Positions 26,615-35,504 of a stretch of DNA of 55,932 nucleotides are shown piece after piece. Location of the stretch: the NCBI GenBank assembly GCA_902500755.1, contig CABVRV010000013.1, positions 1 to 55,932 on the forward strand. Direction: 5' to 3'. The stretch is from an uncultured Nitrospira sp. Lineage in GTDB: Bacteria > Nitrospirota > Nitrospiria > Nitrospirales > Nitrospiraceae. The notes beneath the pieces are model-generated. The model searched no databases and was not told the DNA's origin. It saw only the letters and a list, made by a program, of their open reading frames with translations. A program made the translations under genes and the position numbers. Numbering within the stretch: position 1 is the first letter of the stretch; every line of letters begins with the position of its first letter.

Positions 26615-27676
26615 ATGAGTATCATAGTTACGGGCGGCGCCGGATTTATCGGTGCTAACTTCGTTCTCGATTGGCTGGCGCAGCGCGATGAGCCCGTCAT
26701 CAATCTCGACAAGCTCACCTACGCGGGGAATCTGGAGAATCTTGCCAGTTTGCAGGGTGATGCGAGGCATATTTTCGTGCAGGGCGATATCGGTGATGCC
26801 GCACTCGTCGACGGACTGTTGGCCAAGCACCGTCCTCGTGCCGTGATCAATTTTGCTGCTGAGAGTCACGTCGACCGCTCCATCAACGGCCCAAGCGAAT
26901 TCATCCAGACCAACATCGTCGGCACCTTTTACTTGCTTGAATCCGTGCGTGCCTATTGGGAAACGCTGGAAGGCGAAACTAAAGCGGGCTTCCGTTATCT
27001 ACATGTGTCCACCGATGAAGTATATGGCTCATTAACGAAAGATGCTCCGGCCTTCAGTGAAACGAGTCGCTACGAGCCCAATAGCCCCTATTCGGCCAGC
27101 AAGGCGGCGAGCGACCATCTTGTGCGTGCCTACCACCATACGTACGGGTTGCCGGTTCTCACGACCAATTGTTCCAACAACTACGGTCCGTACCACTTCC
27201 CTGAAAAACTTATTCCACTTTGCATTCTCAATGCGGTGGCAGGCAAAACGCTTCCAATCTACGGTGATGGCCGGCAAATACGGGACTGGCTTTATGTCAA
27301 GGATCACTGCAGTGCCATTTGCCTGGTGCTTGAAAGTGGGCGAGTGGGCGAAACGTATAATATCGGTGGTTGGAACGAAAAAGCCAACCTTGACGTCGTG
27401 GAAACCCTCTGTGCCATCCTGGATGAACTAAAGCCTCGGATTGATGGCCGGTCTTACAAGTCACAGATCGCATTCGTCAAGGATCGCCCAGGTCATGATC
27501 GCCGTTATGCCATCAATGCCGGTAAGCTCGCGCTGGAACTTGGGTGGAAGCCTCAAGAGACTTTTGAAACCGGCATCAATAAGACGGTCGTCTGGTATCT
27601 TGAGAACCAGCGCTGGGTTACCAACGTCACCAGCGGTACCTACCGTAACTGGATTGGCAAACAGTACGGCATCTGA
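26615..27676 (+). CDS. rfbB: dTDP-glucose 4,6-dehydratase
   Basis: A 353-residue extended SDR enzyme. I choose ATG 26615 ([16 protein letters not shown]) because it begins right at the Rossmann strand; a GTG at 26597 would add six residues. [11 protein letters not shown] carries the catalytic T-D-E triad characteristic of RmlB, and [20 protein letters not shown] the YxxxK pair. [18 protein letters not shown] and [17 protein letters not shown] are family hallmarks. It makes dTDP-4-keto-6-deoxyglucose for the rhamnose pathway. It starts a three-gene run rfbB-rfbD-rfbA. Confidence 0.95.
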   Translation: MSIIVTGGAGFIGANFVLDWLAQRDEPVINLDKLTYAGNLENLASLQGDARHIFVQGDIGDAALVDGLLAKHRPRAVINFAAESHVDRSINGPSEFIQTNIVGTFYLLESVRAYWETLEGETKAGFRYLHVSTDEVYGSLTKDAPAFSETSRYEPNSPYSASKAASDHLVRAYHHTYGLPVLTTNCSNNYGPYHFPEKLIPLCILNAVAGKTLPIYGDGRQIRDWLYVKDHCSAICLVLESGRVGETYNIGGWNEKANLDVVETLCAILDELKPRIDGRSYKSQIAFVKDRPGHDRRYAINAGKLALELGWKPQETFETGINKTVVWYLENQRWVTNVTSGTYRNWIGKQYGI

Positions 27677-27681
27677 GCGTG

Positions 27682-28578
27682 ATGAGGATATTGTTAACCG
27701 GTAAGCATGGTCAGGTCGGGTTTGAACTACAACGCGCACTGGCTCCCTTGGGGGAGATCTATGCCGTGGATTACGGTGAGTGTGATTTAGTCGATGCTTC
27801 TGCGATCTGTGATCTGGTACGGGCATTCAAGCCCGACCTGATTGTCAATCCCGCAGCCTATACCGCAGTGGATAAAGCAGAATCAGAGCCTCATCTGGCT
27901 CACGCCGTCAATGCCGTCGCACCAGGAGTCTTTGGAGAAGAGGCGGCGAAACTGGGTGCGTGGGTCGTGCATTATTCCACCGACTATGTGTTCGATGGCA
28001 CCAAGCTAGGTGCCTATACAGAAGATGACCTCACAAACCCCCAAAGTGTCTATGGACGCACCAAAAGAGACGGCGAGATCGCGCTACAAGCAAGCGGGGC
28101 GCGGCACTTGATCTTGCGCACGAGCTGGGTGGTTGGGGCGCATGGAAAAAATTTTTCCAAGACCATACTGCGATTGGCGTTCGAGCGCGAACAGTTGAAC
28201 ATTGTGGCCGATCAACATGGTGTTCCAACTTCTGCGGCTTTGCTGGCGGATGTGACGGCTCAGTTGGTTCGGCAGAGACAGCGTGAGGCCGGCGACCACT
28301 TCCCCTTTGGATCGTATCATGTAGTGGCAGGCGGTGAGACCACCTGGTATGACTATGCGCGGTTCGTGGTGTCGGAAGCCCTAGCTGCTGGCAAACCACT
28401 CAAGCTCTCGCCGGATGCCATCCGACCGATTCCCTCGTCGGAATACCCCACCGCCGCCAAGCGCCCTGCTAATTCACGATTGGATACCGACAAGCTTCGC
28501 AGAACATTTGGCCTGGAACTGCCAAACTGGCAAAGTGGGGTTCAACACATCTTGCAACTAATTTTGGCGGAATCATGA
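27682..28578 (+). CDS. rfbD: dTDP-4-dehydrorhamnose reductase
   Basis: A 298-residue product. ATG 27682 ([20 protein letters not shown]) is preferred over the adjacent GTG 27679, and it lies 5 bases after the rfbB stop. The G-x-x-G-x-x-G-like G-K-H-G-Q-V-G motif, [27 protein letters not shown] and [10 protein letters not shown] (the YxxxK pair) are all typical of RmlD. It catalyses the last, NADPH-dependent step to dTDP-L-rhamnose. Its stop overlaps the rfbA start as ATGA. Confidence 0.95.
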   Translation: MRILLTGKHGQVGFELQRALAPLGEIYAVDYGECDLVDASAICDLVRAFKPDLIVNPAAYTAVDKAESEPHLAHAVNAVAPGVFGEEAAKLGAWVVHYSTDYVFDGTKLGAYTEDDLTNPQSVYGRTKRDGEIALQASGARHLILRTSWVVGAHGKNFSKTILRLAFEREQLNIVADQHGVPTSAALLADVTAQLVRQRQREAGDHFPFGSYHVVAGGETTWYDYARFVVSEALAAGKPLKLSPDAIRPIPSSEYPTAAKRPANSRLDTDKLRRTFGLELPNWQSGVQHILQLILAES

Positions 28579-29462
28579 GCATACGCAAGGGCATCATCCT
28601 CGCCGGCGGCTCCGGGAGCCGATTGCACCCAGCCACACTGGCCATCAGCAAGCAGCTGTTGCCGGTGTTCGACAAGCCGATGATCTACTACCCGCTCAGC
28701 ACCCTGATGTTGGCTGGAATTCAGGAGATCCTCATCATTTCCACACCACAAGACACGCCTAGATTTGAGCAACTGCTCGGCACAGGGAAACAGTGGGGAC
28801 TGAACCTGCGCTATGCTGTGCAGCCCTCGCCTGATGGTCTTGCACAAGCGTTCATCATCGGGGAATCTTTCATCGGAAATAACCTTTCGGCCCTGGTATT
28901 GGGCGATAACATCTTTTACGGCCATGACTTTCACCGCTTGTTGGGCAATGCCATGGTCCGCACCGAAGGCGCAAGCGTGTTCGCCTACCATGTACAGGAC
29001 CCCGAACGCTACGGTGTTGTCGATTTCGACTCAGCCGGCAAAGTGAGATCGTTGGAGGAAAAGCCAAAACAACCGAAATCCAGCTATGCCGTTACCGGTC
29101 TGTATTTCTACGATCAACAGGTGGTTGCCCGGGCCAAAAGCCTTAAGCCCTCCCTGCGAGGTGAGCTGGAGATTACGGACCTGAACCGCATCTATCTGGA
29201 ACAAGGCCGGTTGAACGTCGAAGTCATGGGTCGTGGCTATGCCTGGCTGGATACCGGTACTCATGAATCGTTGCTAGACGCCGGTCAGTTCATCGCCACA
29301 TTAGAAAACCGGCAAGGCTTAAAGGTCGCCTGTCCGGAAGAAATCGCCTATAGGCAACAGTGGATTGATGCCGTCCAACTGGAACAGCTCGCACAGCCCT
29401 TGACCAAGAACGGGTACGGGCAATACCTATTACGGGTACTTAAGGAGCAGATTTTTCTGTGA
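28575..29462 (+). CDS. rfbA: Glucose-1-phosphate thymidylyltransferase
   Basis: A 295-residue product, the usual RmlA length. [20 protein letters not shown] followed by [20 protein letters not shown] is the nucleotide-binding signature. LALGD-type (here [14 protein letters not shown]) and [20 protein letters not shown] motifs complete it. It makes dTDP-glucose from dTTP and glucose-1-phosphate, the first and feedback-controlled step of the pathway. It is last in the rfb run here. No rfbC (3,5-epimerase) follows; instead about 600 bases without a clear gene follow. Confidence 0.95.
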   Translation: MSIRKGIILAGGSGSRLHPATLAISKQLLPVFDKPMIYYPLSTLMLAGIQEILIISTPQDTPRFEQLLGTGKQWGLNLRYAVQPSPDGLAQAFIIGESFIGNNLSALVLGDNIFYGHDFHRLLGNAMVRTEGASVFAYHVQDPERYGVVDFDSAGKVRSLEEKPKQPKSSYAVTGLYFYDQQVVARAKSLKPSLRGELEITDLNRIYLEQGRLNVEVMGRGYAWLDTGTHESLLDAGQFIATLENRQGLKVACPEEIAYRQQWIDAVQLEQLAQPLTKNGYGQYLLRVLKEQIFL

Positions 29463-30068
29463 AACTAAGAAAGACAGTTTAGAGAGCCAGGATGGGGTGA
29501 TTCGGAGAGTTGTTGTAGCGAAGCGGCGGAGCTTCGTAGGCCTGAGGCATTCCGTTCATGATACTTCTTTGAGGAAGCTTATTTCTTTAACTGCGAATAG
29601 GTCGTCAACGAGTTCAGTGACTGGAGAAAGTGCGCGTGTATTTCATAGCGCGATTTCTACCGTTCCATCACAAATCGAACAATACGGTTTCGTAATGTGC
29701 TTTTGCTTTTACTCTGTGACCCTTCAATGAAATACTTTTTGCATGTTCATCAGGTTCGAATAAAGTGGGATCGACTCACTGCTCCATCGCTGTATTGACG
29801 ACCCCATTCTTATGGGCAAGGCAGGCAAGGTCAGGTTAGGGGGCAGCGAAGATGATGATGAGGTTGATAGATCGGGGTTGCCTGGCGAGGCTTACGAATC
29901 CTAACAGCCTGTTTGGGTCGAAAGCGCGGGGGTGAATAGCAGTCTGGAGCTGTGTGTAGGAGAAGATCTCCTGATTCTAGAATGCCTTGCCCAGAAGGGC
30001 AGGGTTCTTGACTGGCAAGACAGGCAGGCGGATTGGATGGAACAGAAGCATCTTTAAGAATTCATGTG
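29463..30068. other. Gap between rfbA and the KdsC-type gene, no clear gene
   Basis: About 600 bases with no convincing coding sequence. A 77-codon frame (29497-29730, plus) has no recognisable motif. Two hairpins stand near the right end: AGGAGA/TCTCCT (29958-29963 with 29967-29972) and CCTTGCCC/GGGCAGGG with loop AGAA (29985-29992 with 29997-30004, one G-U pair). They could be terminator or leader structures. This gap separates the rhamnose genes from the KdsC/mannose genes and may be a transcription-unit boundary. Confidence 0.4.
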
Positions 30069-30626
30069 ATGAGCTTACGAGCGTCAACGGAAAAATCAGC
30101 TCGATCCAAGCGTACGCAGCGGAATCTACTCCAACAGATTCGTCTCTTTGCCACCGATGTGGACGGAGTCCTGACCGATGCCGGTATGTACTATTCCGAG
30201 TCCGGTGATGAATGGAAAAAATTCAATACCAGAGACGGAATGGGCATCAAGTTGCTGCAGAAGGCCGGGCTCATCACGGCGATCGTCACGCAGGAGCGAA
30301 CCAGGTTGGTAGCCAGGCGGGCAGAAAAACTCGCCATTCCCGAGCTTCACCAGGGAGTCATGGACAAGTTGTCGGTGATCCGAGACATGGCTGAACGACA
30401 TGGGATTTCTCTGCGTCAAATTGCGTATATCGGGGATGATGTGAACGACATGGAGGCGTTGAACGCGGTGGGTTTTTCCGCGGCTCCCGCAGATAGTCTT
30501 CCTCAAGTGCGAAAGATCGTTGACTATGTGTGCGGATTAAAGGGCGGAGAGGGCGCAGTGCGAGAGCTCGCAGAAATGATCCTGCTCTCTCGCAGTGAGA
30601 CCAAGACCATGAGAAAGAGACGCTGA
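30069..30626 (+). CDS. kdsC: 3-deoxy-manno-octulosonate-8-phosphatase family HAD phosphatase
   Basis: A 185-residue HAD-superfamily enzyme without a cap domain, the usual KdsC length. LFATDVDGVLTDAGMYY is HAD motif I (D-x-D) plus the KdsC-specific D-G-x-L-T-D, ITAIVTQERT is motif II, and IAYIGDDVNDMEALNAVGFS is motif IV with its D-D. ATG 30069 (MSLRASTEK) is preferred; a TTG at 30033 would add 12 residues of no family match. It probably removes phosphate from Kdo-8-phosphate for the LPS inner core. Related YrbI-type phosphatases act on nonulosonic-acid 9-phosphates, so the exact sugar is not certain. manC follows nine bases after the stop. Confidence 0.8.
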   Translation: MSLRASTEKSARSKRTQRNLLQQIRLFATDVDGVLTDAGMYYSESGDEWKKFNTRDGMGIKLLQKAGLITAIVTQERTRLVARRAEKLAIPELHQGVMDKLSVIRDMAERHGISLRQIAYIGDDVNDMEALNAVGFSAAPADSLPQVRKIVDYVCGLKGGEGAVRELAEMILLSRSETKTMRKRR

Positions 30627-30635
30627 GAGGAAATC

Positions 30636-32090
30636 ATGACGCGCAAATGCTCATTATATCCGGTGATCATGGCAGGAGGCAGTGGGACTAGATTTTGGCC
30701 GTTGAGTCGTCATCTGTTTCCCAAGCAGCTCTTGCGGATCGGTGGGGAGCATACGTTGATTCAACAGACCATGCGGCGGGTCTTGGGATGCGCACCGGCC
30801 TCGAACGTCCTTATCTCGACGAATGCTGCCCAGGCGGATCTCATTCGTGTGCAGTTAGTCGATTGGAAGGAGGAGCTCACAAAGGGGTTCCTCCTTGAGC
30901 CGGAAGGACGAAATACCGCGCCCGCCATTGCCCTCGCCGCCATAGAAATATTGGCACGAGATCTCAACGGTCTGATGTTGGTCATCCCAGCCGACCATGT
31001 GGTGACCGGACAACGGGATTTTCAAGCCGCGGTTGAGTTGGCTTCCGAATTAGCAGCCCGTGGCTACTTGGTCACGTTTGGGATCAAGCCGATCCGGTCG
31101 GAAACGGGCTACGGCTATATCAAACCCAAGAGCACAGTGCTGCTCGGCAAGCGCGGAAAATTGCGAGGGTATCCCGTCCAAAAATTCGTGGAGAAGCCTA
31201 ATGTGGCGAAGGCTACCCAATATCTTAAAGCGGGTCACTATTTTTGGAACAGCGGCATGTTTGTCTGGCGAGCGGCAACAATTTTGGAGGAGATTGGTGC
31301 TCATCAACCGGCTATTCTGGCTTCGATGGAGCGAATACGGGATCTCAAGAAAGATGGTGCGACTCAACCGGCGATCGATGATGTGTATCGCCGAATCAAA
31401 CCGGTTTCTATCGATAACGGGGTGATGGAACGGTCGTCGAAGGCTGCTGTCGTGCCGGTGAAGTTCAAATGGTCGGACGTCGGGAGTTGGGGCAGCCTGG
31501 ATGAAGTGGCAGAGAAGAACAAGGCCGGTAATGTGTTAACCGGACGAGTGATTGACCTCGAGAGCAAACATTCGATTGTGTACGCAGATCGGCGTGTTGT
31601 TGCGACGATCGGTCTGCAGGATATGGTGGTGGTAGACACTCCAGACGCCACGTTGGTGTGCCCTAAATCACGCGCACAGGATGTGAAGGCGATTGTCGAT
31701 ATTCTCAAAAAGCAGCAGGCCCCCGAACACTTGGAACATCTGACGGTTCAACGGCCCTGGGGGTCCTATACGGTGCTGGAGGAAGGGCCTGGATTCAAAG
31801 TGAAGCGTGTCACGGTCAATCCCGGCGGGAGGCTGTCGCTTCAAATGCACCATGAACGCAGCGAACACTGGGTTGTGATAGCCGGAACAGCGCGTGTGAC
31901 CAGAGACCAGGAAGTTTTTGATTTAAAGGTAGGAGAGAGTACGGGCATTCCGGTCAAGACCAAACATCGTTTGGAGAATCCTGGACAGGAGACCGTTCAT
32001 ATTATCGAGGTGCAGAACGGGCCATATCTCGGCGAGGACGATATCGTCCGTTTCAAAGACGACTACGGTCGAGGAACGGTCGTTCGGTAA
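30636..32090 (+). CDS. manC: Mannose-1-phosphate guanylyltransferase / mannose-6-phosphate isomerase
   Basis: A 484-residue bifunctional enzyme. VIMAGGSGTRFWPLSRHLFP followed by KQLL is the nucleotidyltransferase signature, EPEGRNTAPAIALAA the second conserved motif, and FVEKPNVAKATQYL the third. RPWGSYTVLEEGPGFKVKRV, then HERSEHWVVIAGTA, is the C-terminal cupin with phosphomannose isomerase activity. It makes GDP-mannose. A GAGAGGAAATC ribosome-binding region precedes ATG 30636. Immediately after its stop comes a hairpin of tandem octamers, then the manB gene. Confidence 0.95.
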   Translation: MTRKCSLYPVIMAGGSGTRFWPLSRHLFPKQLLRIGGEHTLIQQTMRRVLGCAPASNVLISTNAAQADLIRVQLVDWKEELTKGFLLEPEGRNTAPAIALAAIEILARDLNGLMLVIPADHVVTGQRDFQAAVELASELAARGYLVTFGIKPIRSETGYGYIKPKSTVLLGKRGKLRGYPVQKFVEKPNVAKATQYLKAGHYFWNSGMFVWRAATILEEIGAHQPAILASMERIRDLKKDGATQPAIDDVYRRIKPVSIDNGVMERSSKAAVVPVKFKWSDVGSWGSLDEVAEKNKAGNVLTGRVIDLESKHSIVYADRRVVATIGLQDMVVVDTPDATLVCPKSRAQDVKAIVDILKKQQAPEHLEHLTVQRPWGSYTVLEEGPGFKVKRVTVNPGGRLSLQMHHERSEHWVVIAGTARVTRDQEVFDLKVGESTGIPVKTKHRLENPGQETVHIIEVQNGPYLGEDDIVRFKDDYGRGTVVR

Positions 32091-32095
32091 ACTCG

Positions 32096-32169
32096 AAAAG
32101 TGTAAAAGTTCGAAAGTCGGAACGTCTGACGACCCACGAGCTAGCACTTTTGAACTTTCTAACTTTCGA
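32096..32169. repeat. Octamer-armed hairpin element A (manC-manB gap)
   Basis: The left arm (32096-32127) is four tandem degenerate octamers: AAAAGTGT, AAAAGTTC, GAAAGTCG, GAACGTCT. The right arm (32146-32169) is three: ACTTTTGA, ACTTTCTA, ACTTTCGA. The arms are inverted relative to each other and can pair imperfectly over roughly 25 bp around a short loop. The element begins 5 bases after the manC stop and ends just before the manB ribosome-binding site. The same design occurs at 38826-38922 and 39429-39677. The periodicity is seen directly; its origin is inference. Confidence 0.7.
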
Positions 32170-32179
32170 ACGAGGAATT

Positions 32180-33580
32180 ATGGGCCTGTTTCGCGAATAT
32201 GATATTCGGGGAATCGTCGGCAGCGAATTGACTGAGGACTTGGCTGAACGGTTAGGCCGAGCGTATGCCACATATGTGAAAGCGCGCGGGGTGACGACGA
32301 TCAGCCTTGGGCGGGATGGTCGGTTGAGCTCCCCGGCCCTCCACAAGGCGCTGCTCAAGGGATTGCTGGCCGGTGGTCTCGATGTCATCGACATCGGAAT
32401 CTGTACCTCTCCGTTGCTCTACTTCTCCCTGTTTACCCGGCCGGTCGGTGGCGGCATCATGATTACTGGAAGCCACAACGCGGCAGAGTACAACGGGTTC
32501 AAGATCTGCATCGGCAAGACCGCCATCCATGGAGAGGAAATTCAGGAACTTCGGCGCGTGATGGAAAAAGGCACATTTGTGTCAGGGCAGGGGCGGCTGT
32601 CGGAATACCCGATCATTCCTGATTATCTCGCCTACATCGAAAAGAGTTTTGCGCACGTCAAAGCCGACCGATTGCATGTGGTGATCGATAGTGGGAACGG
32701 GGCGGCTTCTATTGTCGCTAAGCAAGCGCTCGAGTTGCTAGGGTGCAAAGTAACGGCGCTCTATTGCGATCTCGATGGGCGTTTCCCGAACCATCATCCG
32801 GATCCCACAGTACTGGAGAACCTGTCCGACCTGATACAGGCGGTTAAGCATCATAAAGCGGATGTGGGAATCGGATACGACGGCGATGCGGATCGAATCG
32901 GAGCCATCGATGAGCAGGGCAACGTACTATGGGGTGATCGTCTTTTGGTTCTGTACTCACGGGATATACTGGCCGTGAAACCTGGCAGTACCATCATCTC
33001 AGAAGTGAAGGCATCACAGAGTCTCTACGACGATATCGCCAAGCGCGGTGGTCGTGGTCTTATGTGGAAGACCGGTCATTCACTGATTAAAGCGAAGATG
33101 AAGGAGGAATCCGCAGTGTTGGCCGGTGAAATGTCCGGGCACATGTTTTTTGCGGATCGGTATTTCGGATATGACGATGCGGTGTATGCGTCATGCCGAC
33201 TGGTTGAAATTCTGGCAAAATCCCAACAACCGCTATCCACTTTGATCTCGGATCTTCCTCCATCGGCAGTCACTCCTGAAATACGAGTGGATCTTCCTGA
33301 TGCGGTCAAGTTCGACGTGGTTGAGCAAGTTGAAAAGAAGTTCGTGGGGTACTTGAAGACTCAACAAGGTCTCGGACCTAAGAAACTGGTCCTCCGAGAC
33401 CTGATCATGATCGACGGCGTTCGGGCGATTTTCGAGGAAGGATGGGGGCTGATTAGAGCTTCCAATACCCAACCAGCCTTAGTCTTACGGTTTGAAGCGT
33501 TGTCCTCTGCACATCTCGATGTCATTCAAGCGCTCATTGAAGATGAGCTTATGGAGGCGAGACGAACACTCGGGTGCTAG
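32180..33580 (+). CDS. manB: Phosphomannomutase/phosphoglucomutase
   Basis: A 466-residue product. ATG 32180 (MGLFREYDIRGIVG) is the family-typical start and follows a CGAGGAATT site; an in-frame TTG at 32150 lies inside the octamer hairpin and is unlikely. MITGSHNAAEYNGFKICIG carries the phospho-serine of the active site, GIGYDGDADRIGAID the Mg-binding D-G-D-A-D-R loop, and GEMSGHMFFADRYFGYDD the sugar-specificity loop (G-E-x-S-G-H). It interconverts mannose-6-P and mannose-1-P for manC, and some relatives also use glucose. Its stop overlaps the start of the DUF3108 gene. Confidence 0.95.
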   Translation: MGLFREYDIRGIVGSELTEDLAERLGRAYATYVKARGVTTISLGRDGRLSSPALHKALLKGLLAGGLDVIDIGICTSPLLYFSLFTRPVGGGIMITGSHNAAEYNGFKICIGKTAIHGEEIQELRRVMEKGTFVSGQGRLSEYPIIPDYLAYIEKSFAHVKADRLHVVIDSGNGAASIVAKQALELLGCKVTALYCDLDGRFPNHHPDPTVLENLSDLIQAVKHHKADVGIGYDGDADRIGAIDEQGNVLWGDRLLVLYSRDILAVKPGSTIISEVKASQSLYDDIAKRGGRGLMWKTGHSLIKAKMKEESAVLAGEMSGHMFFADRYFGYDDAVYASCRLVEILAKSQQPLSTLISDLPPSAVTPEIRVDLPDAVKFDVVEQVEKKFVGYLKTQQGLGPKKLVLRDLIMIDGVRAIFEEGWGLIRASNTQPALVLRFEALSSAHLDVIQALIEDELMEARRTLGC

Positions 33581-34395
33581 CACATGGCTTTTCCTGGCCC
33601 ATCGCCTCTCGCGGTATCAAACAGCTGTGTCGGTATGCTGCAACTGTCGCGGTCATCGTTCTTCTGCCGATTTCTGCCGACCCCAGTGAATCAAAACCGT
33701 GGGGTGAACTAAAGCGCCCATTTCAGGTCGGCGAACGGCTTACCTACAAGGTCTCTTGGCTCAATCTGACGGCGGTTATTGCTGTGATGGAAGTGGCACC
33801 GATCCCAGGCGTCACCGATCACGGGGTTGCCAAGCTGGTGGGCACTGCGCAATCGACTCCGATCCTCACCAAGTTTTTCCCTGTCGATAGTCGTGTGGAG
33901 TCGGAACTCGATCTCGATACCCTTGCCCCGGAGCATATGACGTTCCGTCGGCGCGAAGGAAAGAAGAAAGAGGATATCGAATACACCTTTCATCAAAAAG
34001 AAGGGATAGTGACGGCGGTCCGAGGAGGCACGACCGAGTCGCTCCCTATGCCGGCTGGGACTCAGGACATTCTTTCGTGCCTGTATTACACACGCACGGT
34101 ATTGGAGCCAACGCCAGGCGCCTCTCTCAAGATGAACGTGTACCACGACAAAAAAAATCGTCCAGTTGAAGTGCGTGTCGAGGGGGTCGAGACGATTGAA
34201 GGAACATGGGGTCAGGCGGAGACAGTTCGGGTGCTCGTGATTATGCCCTTTCACGGTCTCTTTATGAATCAAGGCAATATCCGCGTATGGGTCACCACGG
34301 ATGAGCGGAGAACTCCGTTGCGGATGAAGGCGAAGGTCGTGCTCGGGTCGATTGTTGCGGACCTGGTGGGTGGCCTGGTAGAAACCGAACCGTAA
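33574..34395 (+). CDS. DUF3108 domain-containing periplasmic protein
   Basis: A 273-residue product starting at GTG 33574, which overlaps the manB stop. The N-terminus (about residues 20-37, YAATVAVIVLLPISA) is a likely signal peptide. The mature part begins with FQVGERLTYKVSWLNLTAVI and holds FRRREGKKKEDIEYTFHQKE, LSCLYYTRTV and IRVWVTTDERRTPLRMKAK, all usual for DUF3108 proteins. The family is envelope-located and of unknown biochemical function. No ATG start is available near the N-terminus. Confidence 0.75.
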   Translation: MLAHGFSWPIASRGIKQLCRYAATVAVIVLLPISADPSESKPWGELKRPFQVGERLTYKVSWLNLTAVIAVMEVAPIPGVTDHGVAKLVGTAQSTPILTKFFPVDSRVESELDLDTLAPEHMTFRRREGKKKEDIEYTFHQKEGIVTAVRGGTTESLPMPAGTQDILSCLYYTRTVLEPTPGASLKMNVYHDKKNRPVEVRVEGVETIEGTWGQAETVRVLVIMPFHGLFMNQGNIRVWVTTDERRTPLRMKAKVVLGSIVADLVGGLVETEP

Positions 34396-34419
34396 AGCAA
34401 GAAGAGCGAAGAGAGATTG

Positions 34420-34448
34420 TTGTTCGCACGCACTAAACTCGCTATACT
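34420..34448 (+). promoter_or_regulatory. Putative sigma-70-type promoter for fbp
   Basis: TTGTTC (34420-34425) and TATACT (34443-34448) are separated by 17 bases. The -10 matches consensus at five of six positions, the -35 only at three. Transcription would start around 34455, just before the ATG at 34458, which would leave almost no 5' leader. No purine-rich ribosome-binding site precedes that ATG. Confidence 0.45.
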
Positions 34449-34457
34449 GACAACAGC

Positions 34458-35462
34458 ATGAGAGAATTTCCTCTTACGTTAAGCCGCTTTATCATTCAGA
34501 GTCAGGCCTCGCACCAGGGTGCCACAGGCGAATTTTCCAGTTTATTGACCCAAATCGGCCTTGTCGGCAAACTCATCTCGCAGGATCTTCGACGCGCCGG
34601 ACTGATCAACATTCTTGGAACGACCGGCGACACGAATGTGCAGGGTGAAACCGTCAAGAAACTGGATGCTATCGCCAACGACGACTTCGTCAAAGTCTTT
34701 CAATCAAGCGGATACGTCTGCGCCCTGGCCTCAGAAGAAATGGAGAAGCCCGTTTTCTTACCGGGGAATTGGCCGCATGGTAAGTATATGCTGCTCTTCG
34801 ATCCGCTCGATGGCTCCTCTAATACTGACAATAATATGCCGCTCGGCGCCATCTTTTCCGTACTCAAGTATGAACGGACCGATCGGGCACCCACGGAAGC
34901 GGAATTAATCCGTCGAGGGACCGAACAAGTTGCGGCCGGATACTTGCTGTACGGACCGAGCACGATGCTGGTGTACACTGTCGGGCAAGGCGTATATGGG
35001 TTTACGCTCGAACCTGGCATCGGTGAGTATCTTCTGTCGCACGAGCAGATCAAGATTCCTGAAAAGGGAAAAGTATACGCCACCAACGAAGGCAATTATA
35101 ACCGCTGGTCAGAGGGAGCGAAGAAGTATCTCGCTTTGCTGAAAGTGAGTGATAAGGCAACCGGCCGCCCATACAGTGGCCGGTATTCGGGCTGTTTGGT
35201 GGCCGATGTGCACCGGCTGTTGCTCGGGGGTGGAATCTATCTGTATCCAGGGGAAATTGATAAACCTGAAGGCAAGCTTCGGTTACTCTACGAGGCGAAT
35301 CCGCTGGCGTTTATCGTTGAGCAGGCTGGCGGAAAAGCTTCGACGGGGACTTCAAGAATTTTAGAGGTCGAGGCCAAGAAACTTCACCAACGCGTGCCCT
35401 TATTCATTGGAAGCCGCTACGATGTGGAGCAGGCAGAGATGTATATTCAGGGCAGAGCCTAA
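34458..35462 (+). CDS. fbp: Fructose-1,6-bisphosphatase, class I
   Basis: A 334-residue product. The N-terminus aligns with the family from its first residues (LSRFIIQSQASHQGATGEFS, then DLRRAGLINILG), so the start at 34458 is firm although no ribosome-binding site is visible. LLFDPLDGSSNTDNNMPLGA is the metal-binding D-P-L-D-G-S motif, and GGIYLYPGEIDKPEGKLRLL followed by YEANPLAFIVEQAGG is the C-terminal substrate motif. It hydrolyses fructose-1,6-bisphosphate in gluconeogenesis. Its neighbour is the aldolase for the preceding step, which fits an autotroph feeding carbon upward into sugars for the polysaccharide. Confidence 0.95.
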   Translation: MREFPLTLSRFIIQSQASHQGATGEFSSLLTQIGLVGKLISQDLRRAGLINILGTTGDTNVQGETVKKLDAIANDDFVKVFQSSGYVCALASEEMEKPVFLPGNWPHGKYMLLFDPLDGSSNTDNNMPLGAIFSVLKYERTDRAPTEAELIRRGTEQVAAGYLLYGPSTMLVYTVGQGVYGFTLEPGIGEYLLSHEQIKIPEKGKVYATNEGNYNRWSEGAKKYLALLKVSDKATGRPYSGRYSGCLVADVHRLLLGGGIYLYPGEIDKPEGKLRLLYEANPLAFIVEQAGGKASTGTSRILEVEAKKLHQRVPLFIGSRYDVEQAEMYIQGRA

Positions 35463-35504
35463 GTGCTCATTTATGTGGTACTGTAATGTCGTCGGGAGGA
35501 AATT

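Noticed and set aside
29497-29730. A 77-codon frame after rfbA
   Set aside because: No motif, unusual residue composition and no convincing start site. Treated as non-coding.
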